Source: MFZZ01 sp964582715 (GTDB lineage Bacteria; Patescibacteriota; Microgenomatia; UBA1406; GWC2-37-13). From it: DNA of 64,000 nt. Positions 17,029 to 24,724 of this stretch are shown here, piece by piece. The stretch's first letter is position 1; every line of letters starts with the position of its first letter. Location: the NCBI GenBank assembly GCA_964582715.1, contig CAZOSM010000002.1, positions 310,001-374,000 on the forward strand. Direction: 5' to 3'. Both the position numbers and the translations under genes were made by a program. The notes beneath the pieces are model-generated. The model searched no databases and was not told where the DNA came from. It saw nothing but the letters and a program-made list of their open reading frames with translations.

Positions 17029-19662
17029 TTACTCTTCATCATATTTAAAGTCTAAGGCTGTCTTGATTATTGTATGATCCTGGGTATCGATAATACCATC
17101 TAAGTTGAGATCACCACGGATTAAGTTCTGTGGATCCTGACTTCCCAAGTTCTGACGAATAAATGCAAAGTCAAGTGCATTAATAAGTCCGTCTTGTTGA
17201 GGAAGATCCCCTCCCAAAAGAATAATCCCTGTAAAGTTTAGGTCATTATTCCCCTCCTGGAGATTCATGGCAGGCTCATCACAGCGATAAGTCCCTCCAA
17301 GTTGTTCTGAAGGACTATTTGTACAGATCTTTTTGGCCAAATGCTTTGACCCTTTAATAATTACTTCATATTTTGTTGTCGAATTAATCCCATCAACTCC
17401 CATACTTCCGTTCCAGGTACCATCTTCTTGAGCTGTAAATTCTATAGTTTCTGTTTTTACTTCCTGGCCACCACCTTTTAATGTAACTCGTGCATTGAGT
17501 TTTCTGTATTGTTCTCGAGGAGCTGTTTGTATACCTTGGAAACGGACTTTCATATTAAGAACAGATTCAAACTGTTCAAGCGGTGAAGTAGGAGTTGGTT
17601 CAACTATCTGTCTTATCTTGAATAAAATAAAGTGTGAGTTATTGTATGAAGATTCAGCATTATTAACATTTATATTCAGTGGGCCTGTATTACATCCATT
17701 ACCCTTTCCAGCCTCAAAAGGTTTTCCATCAGATTTGATTCTCAATCTGTGTTCCCAGCCTACACATTCATAACCTTCTGGTAGATTCTGTAGTTGGTAC
17801 GCAAGGTTATTTCCAGGGTTTTGAACTACAGTTAAGAAATAAGGAATATTATTAAACCCTTCACACTGGTCTAAAGCATGAGTATTAATTCTCATATTAG
17901 GAGCATTATTGTAGTCAGCGTTGGCACAGATACTGTCATCTTTCCTCCAATATTCTCCAGCAAGAAGTGATCCACTTTCATCTGTGCTCTGAACAATACC
18001 GTATACAGTGGTTGTGTCATAATTTGTATTTTCCCATGGAGGTGTAGGGGTTGGTTCTGGTACAGTTGACGTTCCCACAATAAAGTTTAGAGAATATGAA
18101 CCTGTTTGTGGATACTCTGGCCACCAATAATTCTGCCATGTAACACCATTAAACCAAGTATTATTTGGCTCATCCTCATTATTTTTTGTGTTCTGAGATC
18201 CACCACCTGGACTTGGAGTCACTCCTAACAATACTTGATTCTCATGGAGGACAATCCCCCCTCCACCTTCCCATGTTCCAATTGCATCAACAGTATAGGA
18301 AGAAACATTTTCAGCTGGAGTTGAAAAACAATTAGGATATGAACCACAGTTATATGTATAGCTCATTCCTCTTACTGGTACGGGTGTACCTTCAACATTC
18401 ATAGCATTAATTTGAATAGAAGAATTTTGGCTATCTTGATTTGCTAAATCGGTTATTTGCTTTTCTGTTAAGGCATAATTATAAATACGAATATCATCCA
18501 AATCACCACTTGTTCTTAAAGTATTGTTATAGCCGTGACCAAAAAATAAGGTTGCTTCAGATTTAGTAGCTCCAGTAAATGCAATCGGTTTTGAATTCCC
18601 TTGGAGTGCTCCATTAACATACAACATTGTTTTTGAGCCATCACTTACTGCTGCTAGATGGGTCCACTGGTTTGCAACAACATTGGTTGTGCTTAATACA
18701 GTTGAATAAGTTGAATTTTGCTTAGAAACATCAAAATAGTATTTTGCCTGATTATTCTGACCTACTGAATAAGTAAACTCATTTGTAGCATTTCGTTGTT
18801 TATTCACAAAAAGCATCGGATTAGTTGTAGTCGGTCTCACCCATAGGGCAATAGTAAATGGATTATTCTGATTAAAATTAAGGGAATCTGCCGAAGGAAC
18901 TACGATATGATCATCAATCCCATCCATCTTACATGCACCTCCTAATTTTCCTGCAATTGTACAATCAACACCCGCATTTGTAGCCCCACCACCGGCAGCT
19001 GGATTACTTGCTTTAGAAGTACCATGATTATTTCTACCAGAGGAATCTTCTATCCTCTTATTATCTCCAGTTACATTATCATCCATTTTCCAATGACCAA
19101 CTAACTCTTGTGTTCCGCCCTGTACAGGTCCTTCAATTGAAACTGGCTTGGAAGCTTTCGATAAATCTGATTTATAGTTAACAGCATTATTATTATCTAC
19201 TCCTGCGATAACAGTTTTCTTATCTACTGCGATACTTGCATCTCCTGCTTTGAGAGCCTTGAACTTTAAATTAAGTGTGACATTATTTGATCGAGCTACC
19301 TTGTCGCTTGCCAAGAATATGAGTCTTAATTCTGTATTACTACCAGAAGTAATTTTTTGAGGAGCTTTAAAATAATTAGCAGGTATAGATGAAACTGAGT
19401 CAAGGTAACTCAATTTGTCCGTATCATATCTCAATACTAAGTCTAAAGATTCTACATTCTTTGGAAAACCAATAAGAACATTAAATTCTTGCCCCACTTT
19501 AACTGTTGCCTTCTCTGATAAATCTATTTTAATGGTTGGTTCACTCGCATAAAATTCGTAGATATAGGTGTTAATATACCAAAACATCCCTGCAAGTACT
19601 GCTACTCCAATGAGTCCTAAAATAATGCGTTTCATTGTTTTTATGAGTAGTGGTTTTGCCAT
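17029..19662 (-). CDS. Cohesin-LamG-dockerin surface protein (877 aa)
   Basis: A membrane anchor (about 12-28) is followed by a cohesin-like domain (about 40-175, including LDLVLRYDTDKLSYLDSV). Then comes a LamG/concanavalin-like domain (about 188-410; WKMDDN at the start, AGACKMDG-like, FTIALWVRPTT, DDIRIYNYALTEKQI), beta-rich regions with Thr/Pro linkers, and a C-terminal dockerin (about 815-870). The dockerin has two calcium loops: DLPQQDGLINALD and DLNLDGIIDTQD. It thus carries both halves of the cohesin-dockerin pair plus a carbohydrate-binding-type fold. A single base separates its ATG from the upstream gene's stop (TAAtATG). No catalytic motif is evident. Confidence 0.85.
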   Translation of the reverse strand: MAKPLLIKTMKRIILGLIGVAVLAGMFWYINTYIYEFYASEPTIKIDLSEKATVKVGQEFNVLIGFPKNVESLDLVLRYDTDKLSYLDSVSSIPANYFKAPQKITSGSNTELRLIFLASDKVARSNNVTLNLKFKALKAGDASIAVDKKTVIAGVDNNNAVNYKSDLSKASKPVSIEGPVQGGTQELVGHWKMDDNVTGDNKRIEDSSGRNNHGTSKASNPAAGGGATNAGVDCTIAGKLGGACKMDGIDDHIVVPSADSLNFNQNNPFTIALWVRPTTTNPMLFVNKQRNATNEFTYSVGQNNQAKYYFDVSKQNSTYSTVLSTTNVVANQWTHLAAVSDGSKTMLYVNGALQGNSKPIAFTGATKSEATLFFGHGYNNTLRTSGDLDDIRIYNYALTEKQITDLANQDSQNSSIQINAMNVEGTPVPVRGMSYTYNCGSYPNCFSTPAENVSSYTVDAIGTWEGGGGIVLHENQVLLGVTPSPGGGSQNTKNNEDEPNNTWFNGVTWQNYWWPEYPQTGSYSLNFIVGTSTVPEPTPTPPWENTNYDTTTVYGIVQSTDESGSLLAGEYWRKDDSICANADYNNAPNMRINTHALDQCEGFNNIPYFLTVVQNPGNNLAYQLQNLPEGYECVGWEHRLRIKSDGKPFEAGKGNGCNTGPLNINVNNAESSYNNSHFILFKIRQIVEPTPTSPLEQFESVLNMKVRFQGIQTAPREQYRKLNARVTLKGGGQEVKTETIEFTAQEDGTWNGSMGVDGINSTTKYEVIIKGSKHLAKKICTNSPSEQLGGTYRCDEPAMNLQEGNNDLNFTGIILLGGDLPQQDGLINALDFAFIRQNLGSQDPQNLIRGDLNLDGIIDTQDHTIIKTALDFKYDEE

Positions 19663-19663
19663 A

Positions 19664-21748
19664 TTATTTGTTTAATGGATCAAGGAAAGTTTTTCTCCAA
19701 ATATTATAATCTAATGAATTCACAACTCCATCTGGTGTTCCTTTCTCTCCAGTAAAATCGGCACTATTACAGTTTGCCGGTTTACTCCCAATGAGTTCTC
19801 CTCTCCAACATATAAAGTCTATATAATTAATTATATTATCACAATTTGCATCTCCGTTTGATCTTATTGGACACTGCGTTACAACTGTTGTATTTGTAGG
19901 TTTAGGAGTGGCAGTATTGGTTGGGGTACTTGGGGCTGATGTTTGATACTTAAAAGTTCTTGGTGCAGAAGGAGTCCCTCCTACACAATCAGCATTATTC
20001 GGACATATTTTTACTGTCCACGTATAGCTTTTACCATTTGCCCACTTTGGATTACTAATTTGTGCACTCGTGCCAGTTGTAGTAGCAGTTGCGACAATGG
20101 TATTTCCATCTTTTACCTCTATCCAATACTTACCACTACATCCAGTCCAGCTAAATGTTGGATTTGAGGATACAGTAGCATTATTAGCAGGTCCTGAAAG
20201 AGTTGGGATACAAGGTTGTGGAATTGTTATTTTAAAAGAACTATATGTTAATTTTGTGCTTGGTATCTGAGCTTTATACCCTTCTGCTACAGAAACACTG
20301 ACTGTATATGTCCCTGCTGCCGGAACATATACAGAATATTCTTCAGAAAAAGATGTTGATCTTTCTTCTAACTCTGTAGTTCCAGTTAAAGAAAACTTAT
20401 TTGGACCGCTTCCACTCACGGTTAATTGAGCAACAGGAGTAAACATTTTAGTTCCAGATATAGTGACTTTTGCTGTGTCACCTGGAATTGGCGTTGTTGG
20501 TGAGATAGCAATTTTATATCCAAATGTTACAGTGATGTCGTGTACTGCTATCGTAACTCCTGCAGCGCTTGTGGAAGGATTCAGCTGAGCCGTAATTGTT
20601 GGATTATTGGTATTCTTCGGAGTATATACTGCTTTAACTGTATATGCAGTTCTAGGTTCAAGGTTATTACACATGAAGACTCTATTTCTTCCCAGTATGC
20701 TTTCTGATGATTCACTACAATCGCCTATTTTTTGATTAGTATTTAACTTATACACCGCTACTGTAGGTTTATTATAGTTTGAAGAAGAATCGCGCTCTAC
20801 AATCCCTATTCGTAAGGAAGAGGTTGTAGGTACCGTTGGAGCTGAAGTCGGCGCATCAAGTAATGTCTGTCCAGTATAGCTTCCTCTACCGATATCAAAT
20901 AACTGGCATAGATTAGCCGTACATAAGCTTACTACATTTGTAGCGGGTGAAGTCCACGCAGAGGTGAACTGACTTACTCCAGATGGGAATGGACTTATTC
21001 TTTCCCCATTAAAGTTCCATGTCCAATTTTTAAAATTAAGAGAACGACAATTACTTCTGCTACATACAGCTAAATTATTATTAACCGGATCGGACCAAGC
21101 CACAGTTATATAATTATCTCCATTGAATAAACTAGCGACACGAGAATCTTTCCAGACATCATTTGCTGTGGGCAGATAAATTGGAGCTCCTCCATCTCGC
21201 CATCCGCTACCTGCAACTCCATTCGGGTAACGTAAGTACCTCCAGCAATAATTTTTATTACAAACAGCTGTCTCATTTATAGTATGTCCATTCGACTGTC
21301 CAATTACAGTCCAAGCTGCAGTAGGACCTCCCTGACTCCACATTGTGGTACCATCTGGTGCTGCTTTTGTAGTATTAAAGCTTGAATCTTGAGACAGAAT
21401 TCGTGGAGAACCATTATTTAAGATAGTAGGAGGATTGGAAGAACGATCTAATGTCCAACAGACTTCTCCATTACAGATATTAACTTGATTACCTATAAAA
21501 CTTTCCCAACCAGAAGTTGGACCACCATTGGTCCAAGGATATATATCTTTATTATTAACCTTTCCTGGCTTAATATTTTTCCACAATGGATCAGCAGATG
21601 CAGTGGCACGTGGTGCGATATTTATATTTTGGTTTCGAAGTTGGCTTCCTACCAAGATGCCAAGCCCCACAACTACCATACCAATAAGTACTGCAATGGT
21701 ACCTATCTCACCTCGTTTATCTTTAAAAAAAGGAGTGATATATTTCAT
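19664..21748 (-). CDS. Dockerin protein with Trp/CNGxxC repeats, paralogue A (694 aa)
   Basis: The N-terminus is a short basic stretch and membrane segment (RGEIGTIAVLIGMVVVGLGI). Then come four repeats of about 55 residues (about 50-285), each with a GGP..GW turn and a C(N)xxxC(W/R) hairpin (ICNGEVCW, VCNKNYCW, VCSRSNCR, LCTANLCQ), like blades of a small propeller or lectin. Two or three Ig/Fn3-like domains follow, then a Thr/Pro linker and a C-terminal dockerin (GDANCDNIINYID and a second loop ending GVVNSLDYNIWRKTFLDPL). It is a paralogue of the next gene. A promoter (TTGACT-17-TAACAT) precedes it. Confidence 0.82.
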   Translation of the reverse strand: MKYITPFFKDKRGEIGTIAVLIGMVVVGLGILVGSQLRNQNINIAPRATASADPLWKNIKPGKVNNKDIYPWTNGGPTSGWESFIGNQVNICNGEVCWTLDRSSNPPTILNNGSPRILSQDSSFNTTKAAPDGTTMWSQGGPTAAWTVIGQSNGHTINETAVCNKNYCWRYLRYPNGVAGSGWRDGGAPIYLPTANDVWKDSRVASLFNGDNYITVAWSDPVNNNLAVCSRSNCRSLNFKNWTWNFNGERISPFPSGVSQFTSAWTSPATNVVSLCTANLCQLFDIGRGSYTGQTLLDAPTSAPTVPTTSSLRIGIVERDSSSNYNKPTVAVYKLNTNQKIGDCSESSESILGRNRVFMCNNLEPRTAYTVKAVYTPKNTNNPTITAQLNPSTSAAGVTIAVHDITVTFGYKIAISPTTPIPGDTAKVTISGTKMFTPVAQLTVSGSGPNKFSLTGTTELEERSTSFSEEYSVYVPAAGTYTVSVSVAEGYKAQIPSTKLTYSSFKITIPQPCIPTLSGPANNATVSSNPTFSWTGCSGKYWIEVKDGNTIVATATTTGTSAQISNPKWANGKSYTWTVKICPNNADCVGGTPSAPRTFKYQTSAPSTPTNTATPKPTNTTVVTQCPIRSNGDANCDNIINYIDFICWRGELIGSKPANCNSADFTGEKGTPDGVVNSLDYNIWRKTFLDPLNK

Positions 21749-21766
21749 GAAATCATAAAGTTTTGT

Positions 21767-21805
21767 TATTTAACTCATGTTAAATAGTTTTAGTAAGAAA
21801 GTCAA
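21767..21805 (-). promoter_or_regulatory. Promoter with dyad over the -10 box, for 21748 gene
   Basis: On the minus strand TTGACT (21805-21800), 17 bp, TAACAT (21782-21777). A perfect inverted repeat (TATTTAAC-TCAT-GTTAAATA, 21767-21786) covers the -10 box and the start site, so it could be an operator. The paralogous gene at 23631 has a matching -35 region without this dyad. Confidence 0.45.
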
Positions 21806-21822
21806 CGTAAGATGATTCAATA

Positions 21823-23631
21823 CTAGTTACTTAATGGATCAAGGAAAGTTTTTCTCCAGATATTGTAATCTAGTGAGTTTACTACTCCATCTGGTTTGCC
21901 TTCTTGTCCAGTAAAATCTGCACTCGCACAATTTGCTGGTTTACTCCCAATCAGCTCTCCTCTCCAACATACAAAGTCGACATAATCGACCACCCCATCA
22001 CAGTTTGCATCTCCTTGGGATCTCATGGGACATTGGTCCACTATAGTTGTTGCAGTAGGTGCTTGCGTGTTAGTAGGAAGAGGAGTTTTGGTTGCTGTCG
22101 GAACAGATGTAGATGTAGCAATTGGGATATGTACCGCAGTTGGTGTTGGTGTTTTTGTGAGAATAGGTGTTGCGGTCGAAGTAGGTCTAGGCGTCATTGT
22201 TGGTGTTTTTGTTGGTGTGGCAGTTGGNNNNNNNNNNNNNNNNNNNNNNNNNNNNNNNNNNNNNNNNNNNNNNNNNNNNNNNNNNNNNNNNNNNNNNNNN
22301 NNNNNNNNNNNNNNNNNNNNNNNNNNNGAAGTAGGTCTAGGCGTCATTGTTGGTGTTTTTGTTGGTGTGGCAGTTGGTGTCGGCGTATTAGTAGGGACAG
22401 CAATTACATACGTTTTAGTACAGGATGGTGACCAATCTGCACAATTATTCCCTCTACATGGCCGACATTGAACAGTATATGTTCCAGCCTGGCTGAATTG
22501 CAAAGGTTCAGATCTCATATATAGAGTCTGGCTATGTGGGTTCAGCATTCTATAAGAGCCATTATTAATGTTGTACCGGAATTCATATCGATTGGCATTA
22601 CTATCTTCTGTACATAGTATTTCTGAACTTGTTCCAGTCACTCTATTCGGTGCCCCTACTTGAGAAATACCACGACATGCGATACTCGGTACAGTAGGTT
22701 GAGGCGTATTGGTTGGCTGAGGTGCAATCTGAAATGAAGGGGTTTCAAACCTTTCGTTTGAGATACTGTATATATAACAGTTATTCGCAGTACAGAGTGA
22801 AATATTATTAGTCGCAGGAGAAGTCCATCCAGAGGTGAATTGGGTTACACCTGATGGAAAAGGCCGGATCATCTCACCATTATATCTCCACTGCCAATTT
22901 TTGTAATCTAGAGATCGACAATTACTCCCATTACATAAAGTTACCTGACTATGAACCGGATCAACCCATCCGACTGTTAAACCATTCCCTGACCACAAAC
23001 TTTGAATGCGTGAATCTCTCCAAACTACATTATCAATTTTTGACAAATCTATTGGGGCTCCGCCATCACGCCAACCGCTTCCAGAAACTCCATTTGGATA
23101 TCTTATATATCTCCAACAGTAGTTTCCATTACACAACATTGTTTCATTTACTGTCTGTCCGTTATACGGGAGCACCCATGTCCAGGCTGCGGTTGGGCCA
23201 TTGCCTGTCCAGGGCTTTACAGTAGACCCTGGGGCTGACTTAAGATTTCTATAATTTGCATCTTTAGACATATCAAAGGGCTTTCCTTCATTTTCCCAGG
23301 TTGGTGGATTTGTATCACGATTTAAAGTCCAACACCATTTTCCATTACAAATATAGGCTCTATTGCCATAAAAACTTTCCCAACCTGTTTTAGGCCCTCC
23401 ACCAGACCACAAAGTGACATTGGTATTTGCTTCTACAGTATTAGAAGATAATGCCTTACCCCATAATGGATCAGGTGCTGCAGCCGCCCTCGGAGCAATA
23501 TTAATATTCTGATTGCGGATCTGGCTTCCTACCAAGATGCCAAGTCCTACAACTGCCATACCTATGAGTACAACGATTGTACCTATTTCTCCCTTTCTAT
23601 TATGTAGAATATTATTTATTTTTGATCTCAT
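21823..23631 (-). CDS. Dockerin protein with Trp/CNGxxC repeats, paralogue B (interrupted by an assembly gap)
   Basis: Same layout as its neighbour: membrane segment (GEIGTIVVLIGMAVVGLGI), four Trp/CNGxxC repeats (ICNGKWCW, LCNGNYCW, LCNGSNCR, LCTANNCY), and one Ig-like domain with cysteines. A Thr/Pro repeat linker (units like PTATPTKTPTMTPRPT) and a C-terminal dockerin (GDANCDGVVDYVD; DGVVNSLDYNIWRKTFLDPL) follow. The last ~65 residues are almost identical to the paralogue, pointing to recent duplication or conversion of the dockerin. A 100-N gap lies in the linker, so the true length is not known; both sides stay in one frame. It has its own promoter. Confidence 0.8.
   Translation of the reverse strand: MRSKINNILHNRKGEIGTIVVLIGMAVVGLGILVGSQIRNQNINIAPRAAAAPDPLWGKALSSNTVEANTNVTLWSGGGPKTGWESFYGNRAYICNGKWCWTLNRDTNPPTWENEGKPFDMSKDANYRNLKSAPGSTVKPWTGNGPTAAWTWVLPYNGQTVNETMLCNGNYCWRYIRYPNGVSGSGWRDGGAPIDLSKIDNVVWRDSRIQSLWSGNGLTVGWVDPVHSQVTLCNGSNCRSLDYKNWQWRYNGEMIRPFPSGVTQFTSGWTSPATNNISLCTANNCYIYSISNERFETPSFQIAPQPTNTPQPTVPSIACRGISQVGAPNRVTGTSSEILCTEDSNANRYEFRYNINNGSYRMLNPHSQTLYMRSEPLQFSQAGTYTVQCRPCRGNNCADWSPSCTKTYVIAVPTNTPTPTATPTKTPTMTPRPTXXXXXXXXXXXXXXXXXXXXXXXXXXXXXXXXXXPTATPTKTPTMTPRPTSTATPILTKTPTPTAVHIPIATSTSVPTATKTPLPTNTQAPTATTIVDQCPMRSQGDANCDGVVDYVDFVCWRGELIGSKPANCASADFTGQEGKPDGVVNSLDYNIWRKTFLDPLSN
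22228..22327. other. 100-N scaffold gap in Thr/Pro tandem repeat
   Basis: A run of exactly 100 N is bordered on each side by the same 50 bases (22178-22227 and 22328-22377). This is the signature of a collapsed tandem repeat placed by a scaffolder; the real repeat number is unknown. Confidence 0.95.
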
Positions 23632-23659
23632 GTAATAATAATCTTATTGTATTTAATTC

Positions 23660-23688
23660 ATAATAAAGTGATACAAGATTAAAGTCAA
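23660..23688 (-). promoter_or_regulatory. Promoter for 23631 dockerin gene (TTGACT-17-TATTAT)
   Basis: On the minus strand TTGACT (23688-23683) and TATTAT (23665-23660) are 17 bp apart; the start point would lie about 22 nt before the ATG. The -35 context (cGTTGACTTT) matches that of the 21748 paralogue. Confidence 0.55.
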
Positions 23689-23708
23689 CGAAAGGTCACA
23701 AATTCTAT

Positions 23709-23737
23709 TTGACAATCTCTTTCTACAATCGTATAAT
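23709..23737 (+). promoter_or_regulatory. Promoter for 23750 HTH gene (TTGACA-17-TATAAT)
   Basis: A consensus TTGACA (23709-23714) and TATAAT (23732-23737) with 17-bp spacing, the best sigma-70-type promoter in the window. The start point is about 5 nt before the ATG. It is divergent from, and 20 bp away from, the dockerin-gene promoter. Confidence 0.65.
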
Positions 23738-23749
23738 CCTCAACGTACT

Positions 23750-23977
23750 ATGTCAGACAAAACCAAACGCAAACCTTCTATATCACTCGATGATTTACCA
23801 GATCTTTTAACTGTACGAGAAGTAGCAGAAGTACTTCGAGTTTCTCCCCTTACTATCAAGCGATGGGGTAAAAAAGGAAAGCTCCCCGCTATTCGAATTA
23901 ACTCACGTGGCGACAGAAGATATAAAAAAGAAGTCATTTTGAGGCTTCTTGGTGAGAATCAAACTCAAGGAGACTAA
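23750..23977 (+). CDS. Excisionase/MerR-like helix-turn-helix DNA-binding protein
   Basis: The 75-residue protein is a single winged-helix unit of the HTH_17/excisionase type: LTVREVAEVLRVSPLTIKRW as the helix-turn-helix, then a basic wing (RINSRGDRRYKKEVI). It is cytoplasmic and has no partner domain. It sits divergently 118 bp from the dockerin operon and shares the promoter region, so it may regulate that operon; that is inference. No integrase or phage genes are near, so an excisionase role is less likely. Confidence 0.8.
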   Translation: MSDKTKRKPSISLDDLPDLLTVREVAEVLRVSPLTIKRWGKKGKLPAIRINSRGDRRYKKEVILRLLGENQTQGD

Positions 23978-24010
23978 TTTATCCCCTGTTCTTACTTCAG
24001 GTTCTTTAAA

Positions 24011-24361
24011 TTATTTTTGGAAGAAAATCTTTTGAAAGAATGTTTTGATTGCTTGCAAAATTTTACCTATCCCCTTTTTCTCTTCTTGTTGAATTTGAGG
24101 AACAGCATTTATGATCTCTTCATTTGTGGATTGCGTATGTTCAGCTTCTATTGCTTCCATCAGGGCTGCTATTTGACCCATATCCGGACTCAAACTCGGA
24201 TTATTCAAAGGCTTTGATTCCAAAGACGTAAGATCTCCCATCCCTTTTAAAAACTCAGGAGGTAAGGGTGTAGAACCTTCCCTAAATGGGAAAAGATCTT
24301 GTTCATCGTGCGTATCTACGTATGCTTCTGTTTGTGCTTTGGGAGACGATGTTTCAGTCAT
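24011..24361 (-). CDS. Orphan 116-aa protein with C-terminal amphipathic helix
   Basis: No family is recognised. Most of the protein is polar and Pro/Glu-rich (probably disordered), with a helical segment around residues 60-90. A C-terminal amphipathic tail (GKILQAIKTFFQKIFFQK) might bind membrane or a partner. It follows the 114-aa gene by 18 nt and probably belongs to the same transcript as the 1122-residue protein. Confidence 0.5.
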   Translation of the reverse strand: MTETSSPKAQTEAYVDTHDEQDLFPFREGSTPLPPEFLKGMGDLTSLESKPLNNPSLSPDMGQIAALMEAIEAEHTQSTNEEIINAVPQIQQEEKKGIGKILQAIKTFFQKIFFQK

Positions 24362-24379
24362 AAAAAGTGGTTATTAGTA

Positions 24380-24724
24380 TTAAGAAGGCCCCATAAATGC
24401 TTCTAATTTAGATCGAATTACTGATAATTCTTCGGAATCTACTTGGGTGTGTTGTTCTTGCTGCATTTGCTTGTCTGTTTTTTCTCGCATACGATTATAA
24501 AACTCATCATCCAACTTAACTTCTTCCTTTTCTGCACGAAGGAGTTCAAGCCTTATGTTCTCTTCCAAAGTAAGATCATATAAAGAGTCATATGCATCCC
24601 AAAGGAGTTGCTCCAATTCAAATTTCACATCGTTAGTATATGATTCCCAATTGGCACTTAGCTTGTCTTTCATTTCTTTTTGTAATGGCAAAAATCGAAT
24701 AATATCAATTGTTGTTATTTTCAT
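24380..24724 (-). CDS. Orphan 114-aa helical protein
   Basis: A small, highly charged, mostly helical protein (WESYTNDVKFELEQLLWDAY, then LRAEKEEVKLDDEFYNRMRE) with no recognised family, signal or membrane segment. Its ATG overlaps the stop of the 1122-residue gene (ATGA), so translation is coupled and the two products probably act together. Confidence 0.6.
   Translation of the reverse strand: MKITTIDIIRFLPLQKEMKDKLSANWESYTNDVKFELEQLLWDAYDSLYDLTLEENIRLELLRAEKEEVKLDDEFYNRMREKTDKQMQQEQHTQVDSEELSVIRSKLEAFMGPS

Noticed and set aside
22051..22400. CRISPR-like repeats
   Set aside because: The repeats are contiguous, in frame and code for Thr/Pro linkers; there are no spacers and no cas genes.
23750..23977. 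Prophage or integrative element marked by an excisionase
   Set aside because: No integrase, attachment repeats or phage genes are near; the HTH fold alone is also common in ordinary regulators.
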